Assembly (NCBI RefSeq): GCF_029846235.1
Contig: NZ_JARVWP010000003.1
Location: 434,001-498,000, forward strand
From: Bradyrhizobium sp. CER78
GTDB lineage: Bacteria; Pseudomonadota; Alphaproteobacteria; Rhizobiales; Xanthobacteraceae
Length of the DNA stretch: 64,000 bases
Reading direction: 5' to 3'
In this document: positions 25,805-34,173 of the stretch, in pieces
How positions within the stretch are numbered: position 1 is the first letter of the stretch
How the letters are laid out: each line of letters begins with the position of its first letter
The notes under the pieces: model-generated
The model's database searches: none
What the model was told of the DNA's origin: nothing
The model's input: the letters and a program-made list of their open reading frames with translations, nothing else
Program-made: the position numbers and the translations under genes

Positions 25805-25918
25805 TTTGCCCGACGCGTCAAGTCGCTTTTCCGAGTGCCGGCGGCGACCGCTCCTTTGCATGGGGTTGTTTTCGATATTTTGGGACGCGCAGCTTTGCTG
25901 GAGTCCAGAGCCAATTCC

Positions 25919-26043
25919 GTCATCCTGAGGTGCGAGCAGAGCGAGCCTCGAAGGATGCACGGCCACCAGCCGGGCCGTCGACCCTTCGAGACGCGCTTCG
26001 CGCTCCTCCAGCGCAAAGGCAAAGCCTTTGCGCGGGGGTGACG
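25919..26043. repeat. CGTCATCCTGAGG palindromic element
   Basis: CGTCATCCTGAGGTGCGAGC, CGAGCCTCGAAGGATG ... CCCTTCGAGACGCGCTTCGC, then CAAAGGCAAAGCCTTTG and CGCGGGGGTGACGG. Nested inverted arms (CTCGAAGG/CCTTCGAG, GCAAAGGC/GCCTTTGC) form a compound hairpin. A single copy is in the window. Confidence 0.7.
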
Positions 26044-26207
26044 GTGATAGAGCTGTCCGGCAGAGCTACGCTTCTGGTCGGCGGATTGACTGGCATGTCG
26101 ACCGTATCCATATGCAACTGCATGAACCGGCTGCCCGCGCCGTTTCGCCCCCACCTGGACACAGCCAAATACCTCCGGCTCCCCGTCCCTAACGCTCCGG
26201 AGCTCTC

Positions 26208-27197
26208 GTGGCCGCCCTCTCCATTCTCGATCTCGTCCGCGTCACCGAAGAGACCGATGCGCGCGGCGCGCTTTACAATGCGCGCGATGTCGCTCGCCAT
26301 GCCGAGGCGCTCGGCTATCGCCGCATCTGGGTGGCGGAGCACCACAACATGGCGGGGATCGCGAGCGCCGCGACCTCCGTCGTGATCGGGCACATCGCGG
26401 CAGGGACCAACACCATCCGGGTCGGCGCCGGCGGCATCATGCTGCCGAACCACGCGCCGTATGTCATCGCCGAGCAATTCGGCACGCTGGCGCGGCTGTT
26501 TCCGGATCGGATCGACCTCGGGCTCGGCCGCGCGCCGGGCACCGATCAGCTGACGCTGCGCGCGCTGCGCCGCACGCCTGAATCAGCCGAGAACTTTCCG
26601 CAGGACGTGCTCGAGGTGCAGGCCTTCCTTGCCGCCGCCGGTCCCAACCAGCGCATCCAGGCGGTGCCGGCCGCGGGCACCGACGTGCCGCTGTGGATTC
26701 TCGGCTCGAGCAATTTTGGCGCGATGCTGGCCGGCGAACTCGGCCTGCCCTACGCGTTCGCTTCGCACTTCGCCCCCGAGCTGCTGAACCAGGCGCTGCA
26801 GATCTATCGCGCGCGCTTCAAGCCGTCGGAGCAGCTCGACCGACCCTACACCATGGTCGGCGTCAACATCATCGCCGCCGACACGGATGCAGAAGCGCGG
26901 CGGCTTGCCACCACGCAGCAGATGTCGTTCACCAACATCTTCCGCGGCGCGCGCGGCCTCAGCCAGCCGCCGATCGACGACATCGAAACCTATTGGTCGC
27001 CACAGGAGAAAGTCCAGGCGATGCGGATGCTGGAGCGCTCCATCGTCGGCTCGCCCGAGACGGTGCGCGCCGGCATCGATGCGTTGGTCGCCGAGACCGG
27101 CGCCGACGAATTGATGATCGTGTCCGACGTCTACGATCACCAGAAGCGGCTGCGCTCGTTCGAGCTGATCGCCAAAGCCGGCGGGATCACGCCGTAA
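26208..27197 (+). CDS. LLM class flavin-dependent oxidoreductase
   Basis: A 329-residue luciferase-like monooxygenase fold (TIM barrel, FMNH2/F420). Motifs: SILDLVRV at strand 1, [25 protein letters not shown] at helix 1, [26 protein letters not shown], and [16 protein letters not shown]. It belongs to the group that includes E. coli YhbW; substrates are usually unknown. The GTG start at 26208 gives the family N-terminus. It is preceded by a 400-bp repeat-bearing gap and followed 15 bp later by the convergent protease gene. Confidence 0.9.
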   Translation: MAALSILDLVRVTEETDARGALYNARDVARHAEALGYRRIWVAEHHNMAGIASAATSVVIGHIAAGTNTIRVGAGGIMLPNHAPYVIAEQFGTLARLFPDRIDLGLGRAPGTDQLTLRALRRTPESAENFPQDVLEVQAFLAAAGPNQRIQAVPAAGTDVPLWILGSSNFGAMLAGELGLPYAFASHFAPELLNQALQIYRARFKPSEQLDRPYTMVGVNIIAADTDAEARRLATTQQMSFTNIFRGARGLSQPPIDDIETYWSPQEKVQAMRMLERSIVGSPETVRAGIDALVAETGADELMIVSDVYDHQKRLRSFELIAKAGGITP

Positions 27198-27212
27198 ATG
27201 TAGCCCGTAATG

Positions 27213-28388
27213 TCACTTGGGTAGCCCCGCAGGCGCCTGCGACTGCGCGAGCTTGCCCACCGTCACGTTCAACGAATTCGGCGCATTGTCGCGAACCATG
27301 GCGAGCTTGACCGAACTGCCAGGCGCCGCCGCATAGACCTTCTTGGTCAATTCGTTCGCGCTCTTGATCGGTTCGTCATTGACCGAGGTGATGACGTCGC
27401 CGCGTTTCAATCCGGCCTTCGCCGCCGGGCCGCCGTTCTGGACGCCGACCACGACGGCACCGTGGAGATTGTTCGCGCCCAAACTCTCGGCAACGTCGGG
27501 GGTGACCGATTGAACCTGGGCCCCCATCCATCCGCGCGTCACCGCGCCCTTATCCTTCAGCTGCGGGATCACCGTCTTCACGGTATCGGCGGGTATCGCA
27601 AAGGCGACGCCGACCGAGCCGCCCGAGGGCGAGAAGATCATGCTGTTCACACCGATCACATCGCCATGCGTGTTGAAGCTCGGCCCGCCGGAATCGCCGC
27701 GGTTGATCGGCGCGTCGATCTGAACGAAATCCTCCGACGAACCGGTCTCCAGGTCGCGCGCACGCGCCGAGACGATCCCCGCATTGAAGGTGTTTCCGAG
27801 CCCGAACGAATTGCCCGCAGCAAGCACCCAATCGCCGACGCGCAGCGGTTGATCGGCGAATTTGACATAGGTGAAGTCGGTCCGCCCATCGACCTTGAGC
27901 AGCGCCAGATCGCTGACGGAGTCCTTGCCGAGGACTTTCGCCTTGTAGACCTTGTTGTCGCTGGTGCGGACATCGGCCGTGTCGCTGCCCGCCAGCCGGT
28001 GATTGTTGGTCACCGCATAGCCGTCGGCTGAGATGAAGAAACCAGATCCGATCGAGGTCATCTCGGTCGGCTTCGGCATGTTGCCCCCGCCGCGCCGGCC
28101 GGGCCCCGGAACAACCTGCCCCGGCATATCCTGATCGGATCCGTCCGGTCCAAGGGAGGGCCCGGGAGAATCATCGTCGTCTGCCGCAGCCACCGTCGCG
28201 CTCACGCCGATCACGGCTGGCCCGACCTTCTCCGCGAGGTCGGCGAAGCCGCCAGGACCGGCATCGCCATGATCCGCACCCGAATGCACCGGCTGTGCGT
28301 GGGCGAGACTTGTGATCGCCAGCAGTGCCGACGAGAAGGCGGCGGTGGTGACCGACATGCGAAGCCTGAGAGCCGAGTTTCCGTGCAT
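27213..28388 (-). CDS. Do-type periplasmic serine protease (HtrA/DegP-like), one PDZ
   Basis: 391 residues. Signal peptide MHGNSALRLRMSVTTAAFSSALLAITSLAHA; an acidic/Pro/Gly linker (68-105); a trypsin-like domain with His130 in TNNHRLAG, Asp160 in VSDLALLKVD and Ser233 in GDSGGPSF; then one PDZ domain (about 285-375, GVQNGGPAAKAGLKRGDVI). The first strand motif reads NNHRLAG rather than the usual NNHVV, and GDSGG replaces GNSGG, but the triad is complete. It degrades or chaperones misfolded periplasmic proteins. A single PDZ is DegS-like in number, yet the cleavable signal suggests a soluble enzyme. The start at 28388 has GGAAG upstream. Confidence 0.92.
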   Translation of the reverse strand: MHGNSALRLRMSVTTAAFSSALLAITSLAHAQPVHSGADHGDAGPGGFADLAEKVGPAVIGVSATVAAADDDDSPGPSLGPDGSDQDMPGQVVPGPGRRGGGNMPKPTEMTSIGSGFFISADGYAVTNNHRLAGSDTADVRTSDNKVYKAKVLGKDSVSDLALLKVDGRTDFTYVKFADQPLRVGDWVLAAGNSFGLGNTFNAGIVSARARDLETGSSEDFVQIDAPINRGDSGGPSFNTHGDVIGVNSMIFSPSGGSVGVAFAIPADTVKTVIPQLKDKGAVTRGWMGAQVQSVTPDVAESLGANNLHGAVVVGVQNGGPAAKAGLKRGDVITSVNDEPIKSANELTKKVYAAAPGSSVKLAMVRDNAPNSLNVTVGKLAQSQAPAGLPK

Positions 28389-28650
28389 CATCTTCCGCAT
28401 CCATGTTTTTGGATCAGCCGCCTGCGGGTCGCTCCCCGCAGGCGTGGGGCCGCAATGCCGAGCGACGAATGGCAACAGATAGCCGGGCCGACCGTTCCAG
28501 CGGCATCTGTGCTCGACAGCAAACTCGCCAGCCCTGCATTCGATCTGCCGTTTTTCGCGACGAATCCCTGGGTTTTCCCTTGCGTTCCCCGTCTACGACC
28601 CTACGGTGCGCCGGTCACGACGGAGACGATGTCGAGCAATGGACGCCGCA

Positions 28651-28989
28651 ATGAACTGCCCGAAATGCAATTCCGAGCATGCCTATCGGGACGGCGCGCT
28701 CTGGGTTTGCCCGGAATGCGCCCATGAATGGAGCGCGGAGGCGGCTGCAACTGCCGCGGCCTCGCAGGATGCGGGCGTACGCGATGCGCATGGCAACCCG
28801 CTGACCGACGGCGACAGTGTCATCGTCATCAAGGACCTCAAGGTCAAGGGCTCGTCGTCGGTCGTCAAGGGCGGCACCAAGGTCAGGAACATCCGCCTCA
28901 CCGAAGGCAGCGATGGACACAACATCGCCTGCAAGATCGACGGCATCGGCGCCATGAATCTGAAGTCCGAGTTCGTCAAGAAGGCCTAG
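28651..28989 (+). CDS. yjdM: zinc-ribbon protein YjdM (PhnA family)
   Basis: 112 residues. An N-terminal zinc ribbon [26 protein letters not shown] is followed by an SH3-like PhnA domain ([45 protein letters not shown]). The family was once called PhnA, but its link to phosphonates is not established and its role is unclear. ATG 28651 is used as start; an in-frame ATG at 28639 is the alternative. It is a single gene, convergent with the YgiN-like gene. Confidence 0.92.
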   Translation: MNCPKCNSEHAYRDGALWVCPECAHEWSAEAAATAAASQDAGVRDAHGNPLTDGDSVIVIKDLKVKGSSSVVKGGTKVRNIRLTEGSDGHNIACKIDGIGAMNLKSEFVKKA

Positions 28990-29020
28990 CACGCGCCGAG
29001 CGCACCAGCCGACCGCCCGC

Positions 29021-29317
29021 CTACTTGCTCGCGATCTCGTTCGCCGAGACCAGGATCACATCGCGGTCGAGGATCGGCTTCGCCACCTCAAAGAACCGCG
29101 CCACGGCCGGCGAATTGTTGTGCCGGTCCATGGCGGCCTGATCGGCGTATCGCTCATAGGTCGCGAACACGCAAGCGTCGGCGGCATCCTGCGAGACGTG
29201 ATAGCCGACGGTGGACGGCTCGTCGGCCCGGACATGCGCGACGACGTCGAGCAACGCCTGCCGCATCGTGGCCTCGTGGCCCTTCTTGGCGCGGATGACC
29301 GCGGTGATCGTCAACAT
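29021..29317 (-). CDS. YgiN-like antibiotic biosynthesis monooxygenase
   Basis: 98 residues with a dimeric ferredoxin-like ABM fold: MLTITAVIRAKKGHEATMRQAL, GYHVSQDAADACVFATYERY, AAMDRHNNSPAVARFF. YgiN-type members oxidise quinols or other small aromatics without a cofactor; the HNNSP stretch corresponds to the conserved H-x-x-S/T of the family. It is 27 bp upstream (in the transcription sense) of the Cys/Met PLP enzyme and may be co-transcribed with it. Confidence 0.88.
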   Translation of the reverse strand: MLTITAVIRAKKGHEATMRQALLDVVAHVRADEPSTVGYHVSQDAADACVFATYERYADQAAMDRHNNSPAVARFFEVAKPILDRDVILVSANEIASK

Positions 29318-29344
29318 GCCGCTTCTCCCACCCTACGCATTCAC

Positions 29345-30628
29345 TCACACCCTGCTCAACGCCTGGGCGATGTCGGCCACGAGATCGGACGGATGCTCGA
29401 TCCCGATCGACAGCCGGATCGTCGTATCGAGCACGCCGATCTTCTTCCTGATGTCCGCGGGCACGCCGGAATGCGTCATCGTCGCCGGCAGGCTCGCAAG
29501 CGACTCGGTGCCGCCCAGGCTCACCGCGAGCTTGAATATCTGCAGGCTGTTGAGGAATCCTTCCGCGGCCTCTTGCCCACCGACGATATCGAACGAGAAG
29601 GTCGAGCCGGCGCCGCTGCTCTGGCTCGCGAACACGCGCCCTGCCGGCGAGGCCGCATCGTGATGGCCGAGATAATGCACCGTCGCTACCTTGGGATGGT
29701 CACGCAGATAGTCGGCGACGATCCGCGCATTGCGGTCGGCCTTTTCCATGCGCAGGCTGAGCGTTTCCAGCGAACGGCTGATCATCCAGCAGGAATGCGG
29801 ATCGAGCTGGGTGCCGATCGCGCCGCGCAGTGCCTTGACGTCCTTTATCAGCTTCTTCGAGCCGAGCGCCGCGCCCGCGATCAGGTCGGAATGGCCGCCG
29901 ACATATTTGGTCAGCGAGTACAGCGACAGATCGGCGCCGTGCTCGATCGGGCGCTGAAACACCGGCCCGAGCAGCGTGTTGTCGCAGGCGATGATCGGAG
30001 TAAAGCCCTGCGCCTTGCCGATCGTGTCGGCGACGCGCCTGGTCAGCGCGATATCGACCAGGCCGTTGGTCGGATTGGCCGGTGTCTCGATGAAGATCAT
30101 CGCGACGCGGCCCTTCTTCATCGCCTCGTCGGCGGCGCCGCGCACGATGCTTTCGTCGAGGCCATCGGCAAAGCCCACGGCGCCAATCGAGAACGCCGCC
30201 AGCGTTTTGGTGAACAGCGTCTCGGTGCCGCCATAGAGCGGCTGCGAATGCAGGATCACGTCGCCGGGCCGCGCGAAGGCGAGCACGGTGGTCGAGATCG
30301 CCGACATCCCCGACGAGAACAGCGCGCAGCTCTCGGTGCGCTCATAGATCGCAAGCCGGTCCTCGACGATCTCGCTGTTCGGATGATTGAAACGCGAATA
30401 GACCAGCCCCGCCCCCATGCCTTCCGGAGGCTCGCGGCGGCCCGCGACGAAATCGAAGAAGTCCTTGCCGTCCTCGGCGGTCCGGAACACGAAGGTCGAC
30501 GTCAGGAATACCGGAGGCTTGACGGCGCCCTCCGACAGTTGCGGATCGTAGCCGTAGTTCAGCATCTGGGTTTCCGGATGCAGCAGATGGTTGCCGATAT
30601 GGGTTTTGGACGGAAACGGTTTTGTCAT
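29345..30628 (-). CDS. cystathionine gamma-synthase/lyase family PLP enzyme
   Basis: 427 residues of the Cys/Met-metabolism PLP family (fold type I). SGMSA, the phosphate contacts YSR (about 77-79), Asp216 in CDNTLL and the Schiff-base Lys241 in [11 protein letters not shown] are in place, so it should be active. Members carry out trans-sulfuration, methionine gamma-lysis or O-acylhomoserine sulfhydrylation; this subgroup (long N-terminus, [22 protein letters not shown]) is usually annotated only as family. The start at 30628 has GGAGA nine bases upstream. Exact reaction unassigned. Confidence 0.9.
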   Translation of the reverse strand: MTKPFPSKTHIGNHLLHPETQMLNYGYDPQLSEGAVKPPVFLTSTFVFRTAEDGKDFFDFVAGRREPPEGMGAGLVYSRFNHPNSEIVEDRLAIYERTESCALFSSGMSAISTTVLAFARPGDVILHSQPLYGGTETLFTKTLAAFSIGAVGFADGLDESIVRGAADEAMKKGRVAMIFIETPANPTNGLVDIALTRRVADTIGKAQGFTPIIACDNTLLGPVFQRPIEHGADLSLYSLTKYVGGHSDLIAGAALGSKKLIKDVKALRGAIGTQLDPHSCWMISRSLETLSLRMEKADRNARIVADYLRDHPKVATVHYLGHHDAASPAGRVFASQSSGAGSTFSFDIVGGQEAAEGFLNSLQIFKLAVSLGGTESLASLPATMTHSGVPADIRKKIGVLDTTIRLSIGIEHPSDLVADIAQALSRV

Positions 30629-30814
30629 GGCCGGTCTCCTGTTCGCGAGATCGCCGCGCCGGCGGCGATTCCCGAAAATGATGCGACCGAGCATACCCCA
30701 GCTTTGTGCCATTCGGCCAAAGCACGGCATCGCGCAGCTCTGGATAACGAACGGCCGGCGTGCGCCCTGCGCCGCCGGCCGTCCGGAAATCTCAGGCCGC
30801 TGCAAAGACGCGGG

Positions 30815-31075
30815 CTACCAGCCGCGATCCACGTTGCGCACCTCGCCGGTTCGCGCGTCGACATCGACCTGCATCCAGCGGCCGAGCCGGTCGCGGCCCT
30901 CGACCTCCCACTCGTCGCCGAGGAACTGGGTGTTGGACACGGTCACGATGCCGATACTGGTCGCGACGTCGAGGGCAGCCTCCATCGAGATCTGGCTGCC
31001 GGAATCATAGGCCATCGCCGGCGTCGCAGCGCCGATCGCCAACGCCGCAATGGCGGGAATAATGAAGCTTCGCAT
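30815..31075 (-). CDS. PepSY-domain secreted protein
   Basis: 86 residues: a signal peptide (MRSFIIPAIAALAIGAATPAMA) and one PepSY domain (ISMEAALDVATSIGIVTVSNTQFLGDEWEVEG, then WMQVDVDARTGEVRNV). PepSY domains are thought to inhibit or modulate peptidases in the periplasm. A single-domain exported protein with no peptidase neighbour, so its partner is unknown. Confidence 0.85.
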   Translation of the reverse strand: MRSFIIPAIAALAIGAATPAMAYDSGSQISMEAALDVATSIGIVTVSNTQFLGDEWEVEGRDRLGRWMQVDVDARTGEVRNVDRGW

Positions 31076-31205
31076 CAGTCACTCCTCTTGGAACGGGATA
31101 TCATGCCGCATAAAACGAGCGGCAGACCCGATCAGTTCCAGGAACAGCAACGACGGAACAGCACGAAACTTCGGCAGTCGCGGCAATTTGGTGGCAGTTC
31201 CAGTT

Positions 31206-31934
31206 TCATCGACGCGTGCTCGCCTTGCGCGATTTCTTCCACATCCGGAAACCGCCCTCGAATGCGTTGGCGTTATCGCCGAACCTCACCTTGGGCGGCG
31301 GGTTGTCGACCTTGTCGGCATTGCCGCCGCCGAGCACGATGTAGTCAGGCTCCAATGCAGCCGACAGCCGCGCGATGACGTCGTCGACGCTCTTGCGCCA
31401 CTTCTTCCGGCCGCGACGCTCGAGGCCGGCGGCGCCGACATAGTCCTCGAATGTCGCGTCCTTGCGGTAGGGCAAATGACCGAGCTCCATCGGCTCATAC
31501 ACGTCCTCCACGATCATCGCGGACCCGAGCCCGGTGCCGAGGCCGAGAAACAGCATCCGCCCGCCCTGATAGCTGCCGATCGCCTGCATCAGCGCATCGT
31601 TGACGACCTTCACCGGCCGCTCGAACGCGCTGTGAAAATCAAAGCCGGCCCAGCCGCGGCCGAGATTGTGCGGCTCCGTCAGCGGACGGTTGTGAACCAC
31701 AGGTCCGGGATAGCCGATCGAGATCACGTCATAGGACCAGTCCTTGGTCAGCGCCTTGACCTGCCGGACCATCTCGATGGCGGACAGAGTTGGACCCGAC
31801 TCGAATTCGCGCTTGATGCGCTCTTTGTCGGTCATGACCTTCACATGCCTGCCGCCAATGTCGATCGCCAGCACCGTCCGCCGCGACGCGGGCCGCTTTG
31901 CTGTCTTGCTCGCCTTCTTTGTCTTGCCGGCCAT
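31206..31934 (-). CDS. ROK family sugar kinase (polyphosphate glucokinase-like)
   Basis: 242 residues of the actin-like ATPase superfamily: LAIDIGGRHVKV (phosphate-1 loop), GYPGPVVHNRPLTEP with HNLGRGWAGFDF (substrate site), VNDALMQAIGSYQGG with the catalytic Asp, and FLGLGTGLGSAMI (phosphate-2). Length, the short form and the GRGW motif resemble polyphosphate glucokinases of the ROK family. The basic N-terminus (GKTKKASKTAKRPASRR) is extra. The family is certain; polyphosphate versus ATP use is not visible. Confidence 0.85.
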   Translation of the reverse strand: MAGKTKKASKTAKRPASRRTVLAIDIGGRHVKVMTDKERIKREFESGPTLSAIEMVRQVKALTKDWSYDVISIGYPGPVVHNRPLTEPHNLGRGWAGFDFHSAFERPVKVVNDALMQAIGSYQGGRMLFLGLGTGLGSAMIVEDVYEPMELGHLPYRKDATFEDYVGAAGLERRGRKKWRKSVDDVIARLSAALEPDYIVLGGGNADKVDNPPPKVRFGDNANAFEGGFRMWKKSRKASTRR

Positions 31935-31994
31935 CGATCCGCTCTCTCATGCGCGCTCCGAGTGGAGCAGAGAAACGTCCTGCGCGCTACAGCC

Positions 31995-32072
31995 GCGTTC
32001 TTTGTCTGACTCCAATTTGTTCGCGAAGAACGAATCGGAATCAGGAAAATCGGCGCGGCTCAAGCGTTAACA
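31995..32072. repeat. GAACGAATCGGAATC hairpin repeat, copy 1 of 3
   Basis: CGTTCTTTGTCTGACTCCAA, TTTGTTCGC then GAACGAATCGGAATC (32028-32042), AAATCGGCGCGGC and GTTAACAA. The GACTCCAATTTGTTC arm is the imperfect inverse of GAACGAATCGGAATC, so each copy can form a hairpin. Confidence 0.8.
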
Positions 32073-32214
32073 ATGTGCGTGCACGGAGGGCATCCGAGCG
32101 ATCGATGTTGTGCCATGGTGGGAATATTACGCTCACTGCGCAATGTCGCCGCGCCGTTCAGGCCATTCGGCATGGGCCGGCTTCCCGGATCGAGCGCAAG
32201 GCAGCACCATCGCC

Positions 32215-32300
32215 GCGTTCTCCGTTCGACTCCATTTCGTTCGCAGAGAACGAATCGGAATCGAATAATCGGCGCGAAGCGATTCTTAACAACACGTTCA
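32215..32300. repeat. GAACGAATCGGAATC hairpin repeat, copy 2 of 3
   Basis: CGCGTTCTCCGTTCGACTCC, ATTTCGTTCGC then GAACGAATCGGAATC (32248-32262), ATCGGCGCGAAGCGATTC and TTAACAACACG. The two arms match at 12 of 15 positions when inverted. Confidence 0.85.
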
Positions 32301-32368
32301 CACGACTCGAACGAGGCACCTGCACGTTGTTTTTTTTGATCCGCGCGCCGTGCTCCGCGCATCGCGAT

Positions 32369-32452
32369 CCGTTCCTCATTCGACTCCATTCTGTTCGCAA
32401 AGAACGAATCGGAATCGGACAAATCGACGCGAATCGATTCTTAACAACACGT
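32369..32452. repeat. GAACGAATCGGAATC hairpin repeat, copy 3 of 3
   Basis: CCGTTCCTCATTCGACTCCA, TTCTGTTCGC then GAACGAATCGGAATC (32402-32416), AAATCGACGCGAATCGATTC and TTAACAACACG. The copy ends about 50 bp downstream of the PaiB-like gene's stop. The shared tail CGATTCTTAACAACACGTT is identical to copy 2. Confidence 0.85.
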
Positions 32453-32499
32453 TTGCGATTCCGGCGCCGAGGAACGCCGCGGCGAACTAGCCGCAAGCG

Positions 32500-33162
32500 T
32501 CATCCGCCATTGTCGGCAAGATGCGACTTCGCATACGCAAGCTCCGGCCGCAGCGCGCGCATCTTCTCCGCGAGCCTGTGGCTTGCCGTCTCCTCCGCGT
32601 GCGCGAGGCGGTTGACGAGCGCGACATAGTCGGCATCGCTCTTGTGCTGGTTGAGTTTCGATTGCCCTTCGATCTCGTCGACGACGAGATCGATCACCCT
32701 GATCGACGCCAGCATCTGTTCGCGCTTGCCGGGCTCCATCTGCGTGAGGTCCCAGGGCTGCTTCGGCAGCCGCGCCTCGGAGACCGCGAGCAGCGCGTCA
32801 CCATGGTCTCGGTTCTCGCCGTGATGGCGCAGATGCGCGACGCCGGACAGATGCACCGCCTCGTAGAGCCAGGTCGAGACGTTGTCGCGCGAGACGTACC
32901 AATCGTTCGAGATGTAGGCGTCGTCACCCGAGACGATCAGCAGGAAGCGCCTCGTGCCATCGGCGAGCTCGACCAGCGGATTCTTCGCGGTGAGATGGAG
33001 CTGCACGATCACACGATCGTCGCGCCGCACGATCACGAAGGGGACATGGGACGCCCGCGGCCCACGCGCATCGGCGGCGACGATGGCACCGAAACCGCGC
33101 GCCGCCGCAAAGGCCAGTGCGTGGTCGTCCTCGATGCGAAACTGAGGGCGGAGGATGTGCAT
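32500..33162 (-). CDS. PaiB-like FMN-binding negative transcriptional regulator
   Basis: 220 residues with a split-barrel FMN-binding fold of the PaiB family: ARGFGAIVAADARGPRASHVPFV, VQLHLTAKNPLVEL, ISNDWYVSRDNVSTWLYEAVHLSG and RLPKQPWDLTQM. Bacillus PaiB affects protease and sporulation genes; the family is also described as haem- or flavin-binding, so the regulatory label is inherited and uncertain. The start at 33162 gives the usual MHILRPQFR N-terminus; the longer frame to 33201 is unnecessary. Confidence 0.88.
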   Translation of the reverse strand: MHILRPQFRIEDDHALAFAAARGFGAIVAADARGPRASHVPFVIVRRDDRVIVQLHLTAKNPLVELADGTRRFLLIVSGDDAYISNDWYVSRDNVSTWLYEAVHLSGVAHLRHHGENRDHGDALLAVSEARLPKQPWDLTQMEPGKREQMLASIRVIDLVVDEIEGQSKLNQHKSDADYVALVNRLAHAEETASHRLAEKMRALRPELAYAKSHLADNGG

Positions 33163-33247
33163 GGCGGCGGCGCTCGCGGCTGGAGGGAGACGTCCCAGCA
33201 AGGCTAGCGCAAGTTTTGCCGGAGATCACCGCCATGCACCGTCCGGC

Positions 33248-33493
33248 TCAGCAGATCATGGCGTTGTCGCCATGGTCGCAGACGCCGCCGGGCTGATCGC
33301 GCGGCAGCGTTTCGAACTCGCCGAAGCGCGGCGCCGCCATGCGCGGCGGCCCACCGCCCCAGCGGCCGGCGGCCGCGGCATGTGCCTTTGCGAATGCGGA
33401 TGGGCCGGCCGCATGGACCTCGCGCGCCATAGCCGATGCAGTCAGCATGACGAGCGCAACCAGCCCCGCCTTGACGCACTTGATCGTGGTCAT
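33248..33493 (-). CDS. small secreted hypothetical protein
   Basis: 81 residues: signal peptide MTTIKCVKAGLVALVMLTASAMA, then a Pro/Gly-rich mature part ending in CDHGDNAMIC with two cysteines. The start at 33493 has GGAGA seven bases upstream. It is not a recognised family; cell-envelope or extracellular location is inferred from the signal only. Confidence 0.65.
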   Translation of the reverse strand: MTTIKCVKAGLVALVMLTASAMAREVHAAGPSAFAKAHAAAAGRWGGGPPRMAAPRFGEFETLPRDQPGGVCDHGDNAMIC

Positions 33494-33999
33494 CGAGCTT
33501 CTCCTGTTTGGATTCAACAGGATCGGACCATCTCGCCGGCCTGTTGAAGCATTTTCGCTGCAACCATGACGGGCGGCACCATCGAATTATTCCGCCGCGA
33601 CCCAGCCAAATTTCGCGTCCTACCGCTCCGTCCGACACATTCGGTTGATCGGAGCGTGAATGTCCGGTGCCTGCGGGATGGGTGGGGCGCAGCAATAGCC
33701 ATCCGCATGTGCGGGTGATGACACTGCCTGTTTGACATCTTGAAGCGGGAACTATCCACCGCCGTCGTCCTGGCGAAAGCCAGGACCCATTACCCCGAAT
33801 GCCGATTGTTGCGCGACGCTGGGGCCACAGCGCGTTTCAACAATGTAGCCATGTGGTTATGGGTCCCTGCTTTCGCAGGGACGACGGTGCGGAGGGAGGC
33901 TCACTTCGATCTCAGCAGCGGCGTTCGGCCCGTTGAACTGGCGGCACACCGCGGGTTACGCTGTCACCAGTCTCCCGCCCTCCCGCTGGAAGGATCACC
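33494..33999. other. intergenic region with one dispersed repeat
   Basis: About 500 bp between a leftward small gene and the rightward small-ORF/pdxY cluster. Apart from the GTCGTCC repeat at 33763-33886 I see no gene or recognisable regulatory site. Confidence 0.5.
33763..33886. repeat. GTCGTCC...GGACGACG repeat, copy 2
   Basis: CGTCGTCCTGGCGAAAGCCAGGACCCAT on the left, described as arms CGTCGTCCTGGCGAAAGCCA and GGACCCAT, and ATGGGTCC, CTGCTTTCGCAGGGACGACG on the right. Same family as 23056-23177, with the left arm changed from CCTGCG...GCAGG to CTGGCG...CCAG. Confidence 0.82.
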
Positions 34000-34173
34000 A
34001 TGAACGGCAATCGGTATTACGGCGTCCGCGTCGAGGGTGCGAAATACGGCGTGGGGTTCGGCTCGGCGCTGGCGATTGCGATCTCCTACACCAAGAACCA
34101 TTCGATCCTGTGGGCGATCATCCACGGTATCCTGGGCTGGCTCTACGTGATCTACGCCGCTCTGTTCGGGTAA
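34000..34173 (+). CDS. 57-residue membrane protein upstream of pdxY
   Basis: A short gene: ATG at 34000 with AAGGA six bases upstream, stop TAA at 34171-34173. The product starts MNGNRYYGVRVEGAKYGVGF and has a hydrophobic second half, ending in the helix LWAIIHGILGWLYVIYAALFG. One or two membrane segments. Its stop overlaps the ATG of the pyridoxal kinase (TAATG), so translation is probably coupled. No family is known to me. Its good ribosome-binding site, hydrophobic pattern and coupling argue that it is real. Confidence 0.65.
   Translation: MNGNRYYGVRVEGAKYGVGFGSALAIAISYTKNHSILWAIIHGILGWLYVIYAALFG

Noticed and set aside
29120..31378. 752-codon open frame on the plus strand
   Set aside because: It is antisense to the YgiN-like, Cys/Met PLP and PepSY genes and has no recognisable domain.
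33933..34172. N-terminal extension of pdxY
   Set aside because: It overlaps the better supported 57-residue gene; the pyridoxal kinase family N-terminus starts at 34173-34182.
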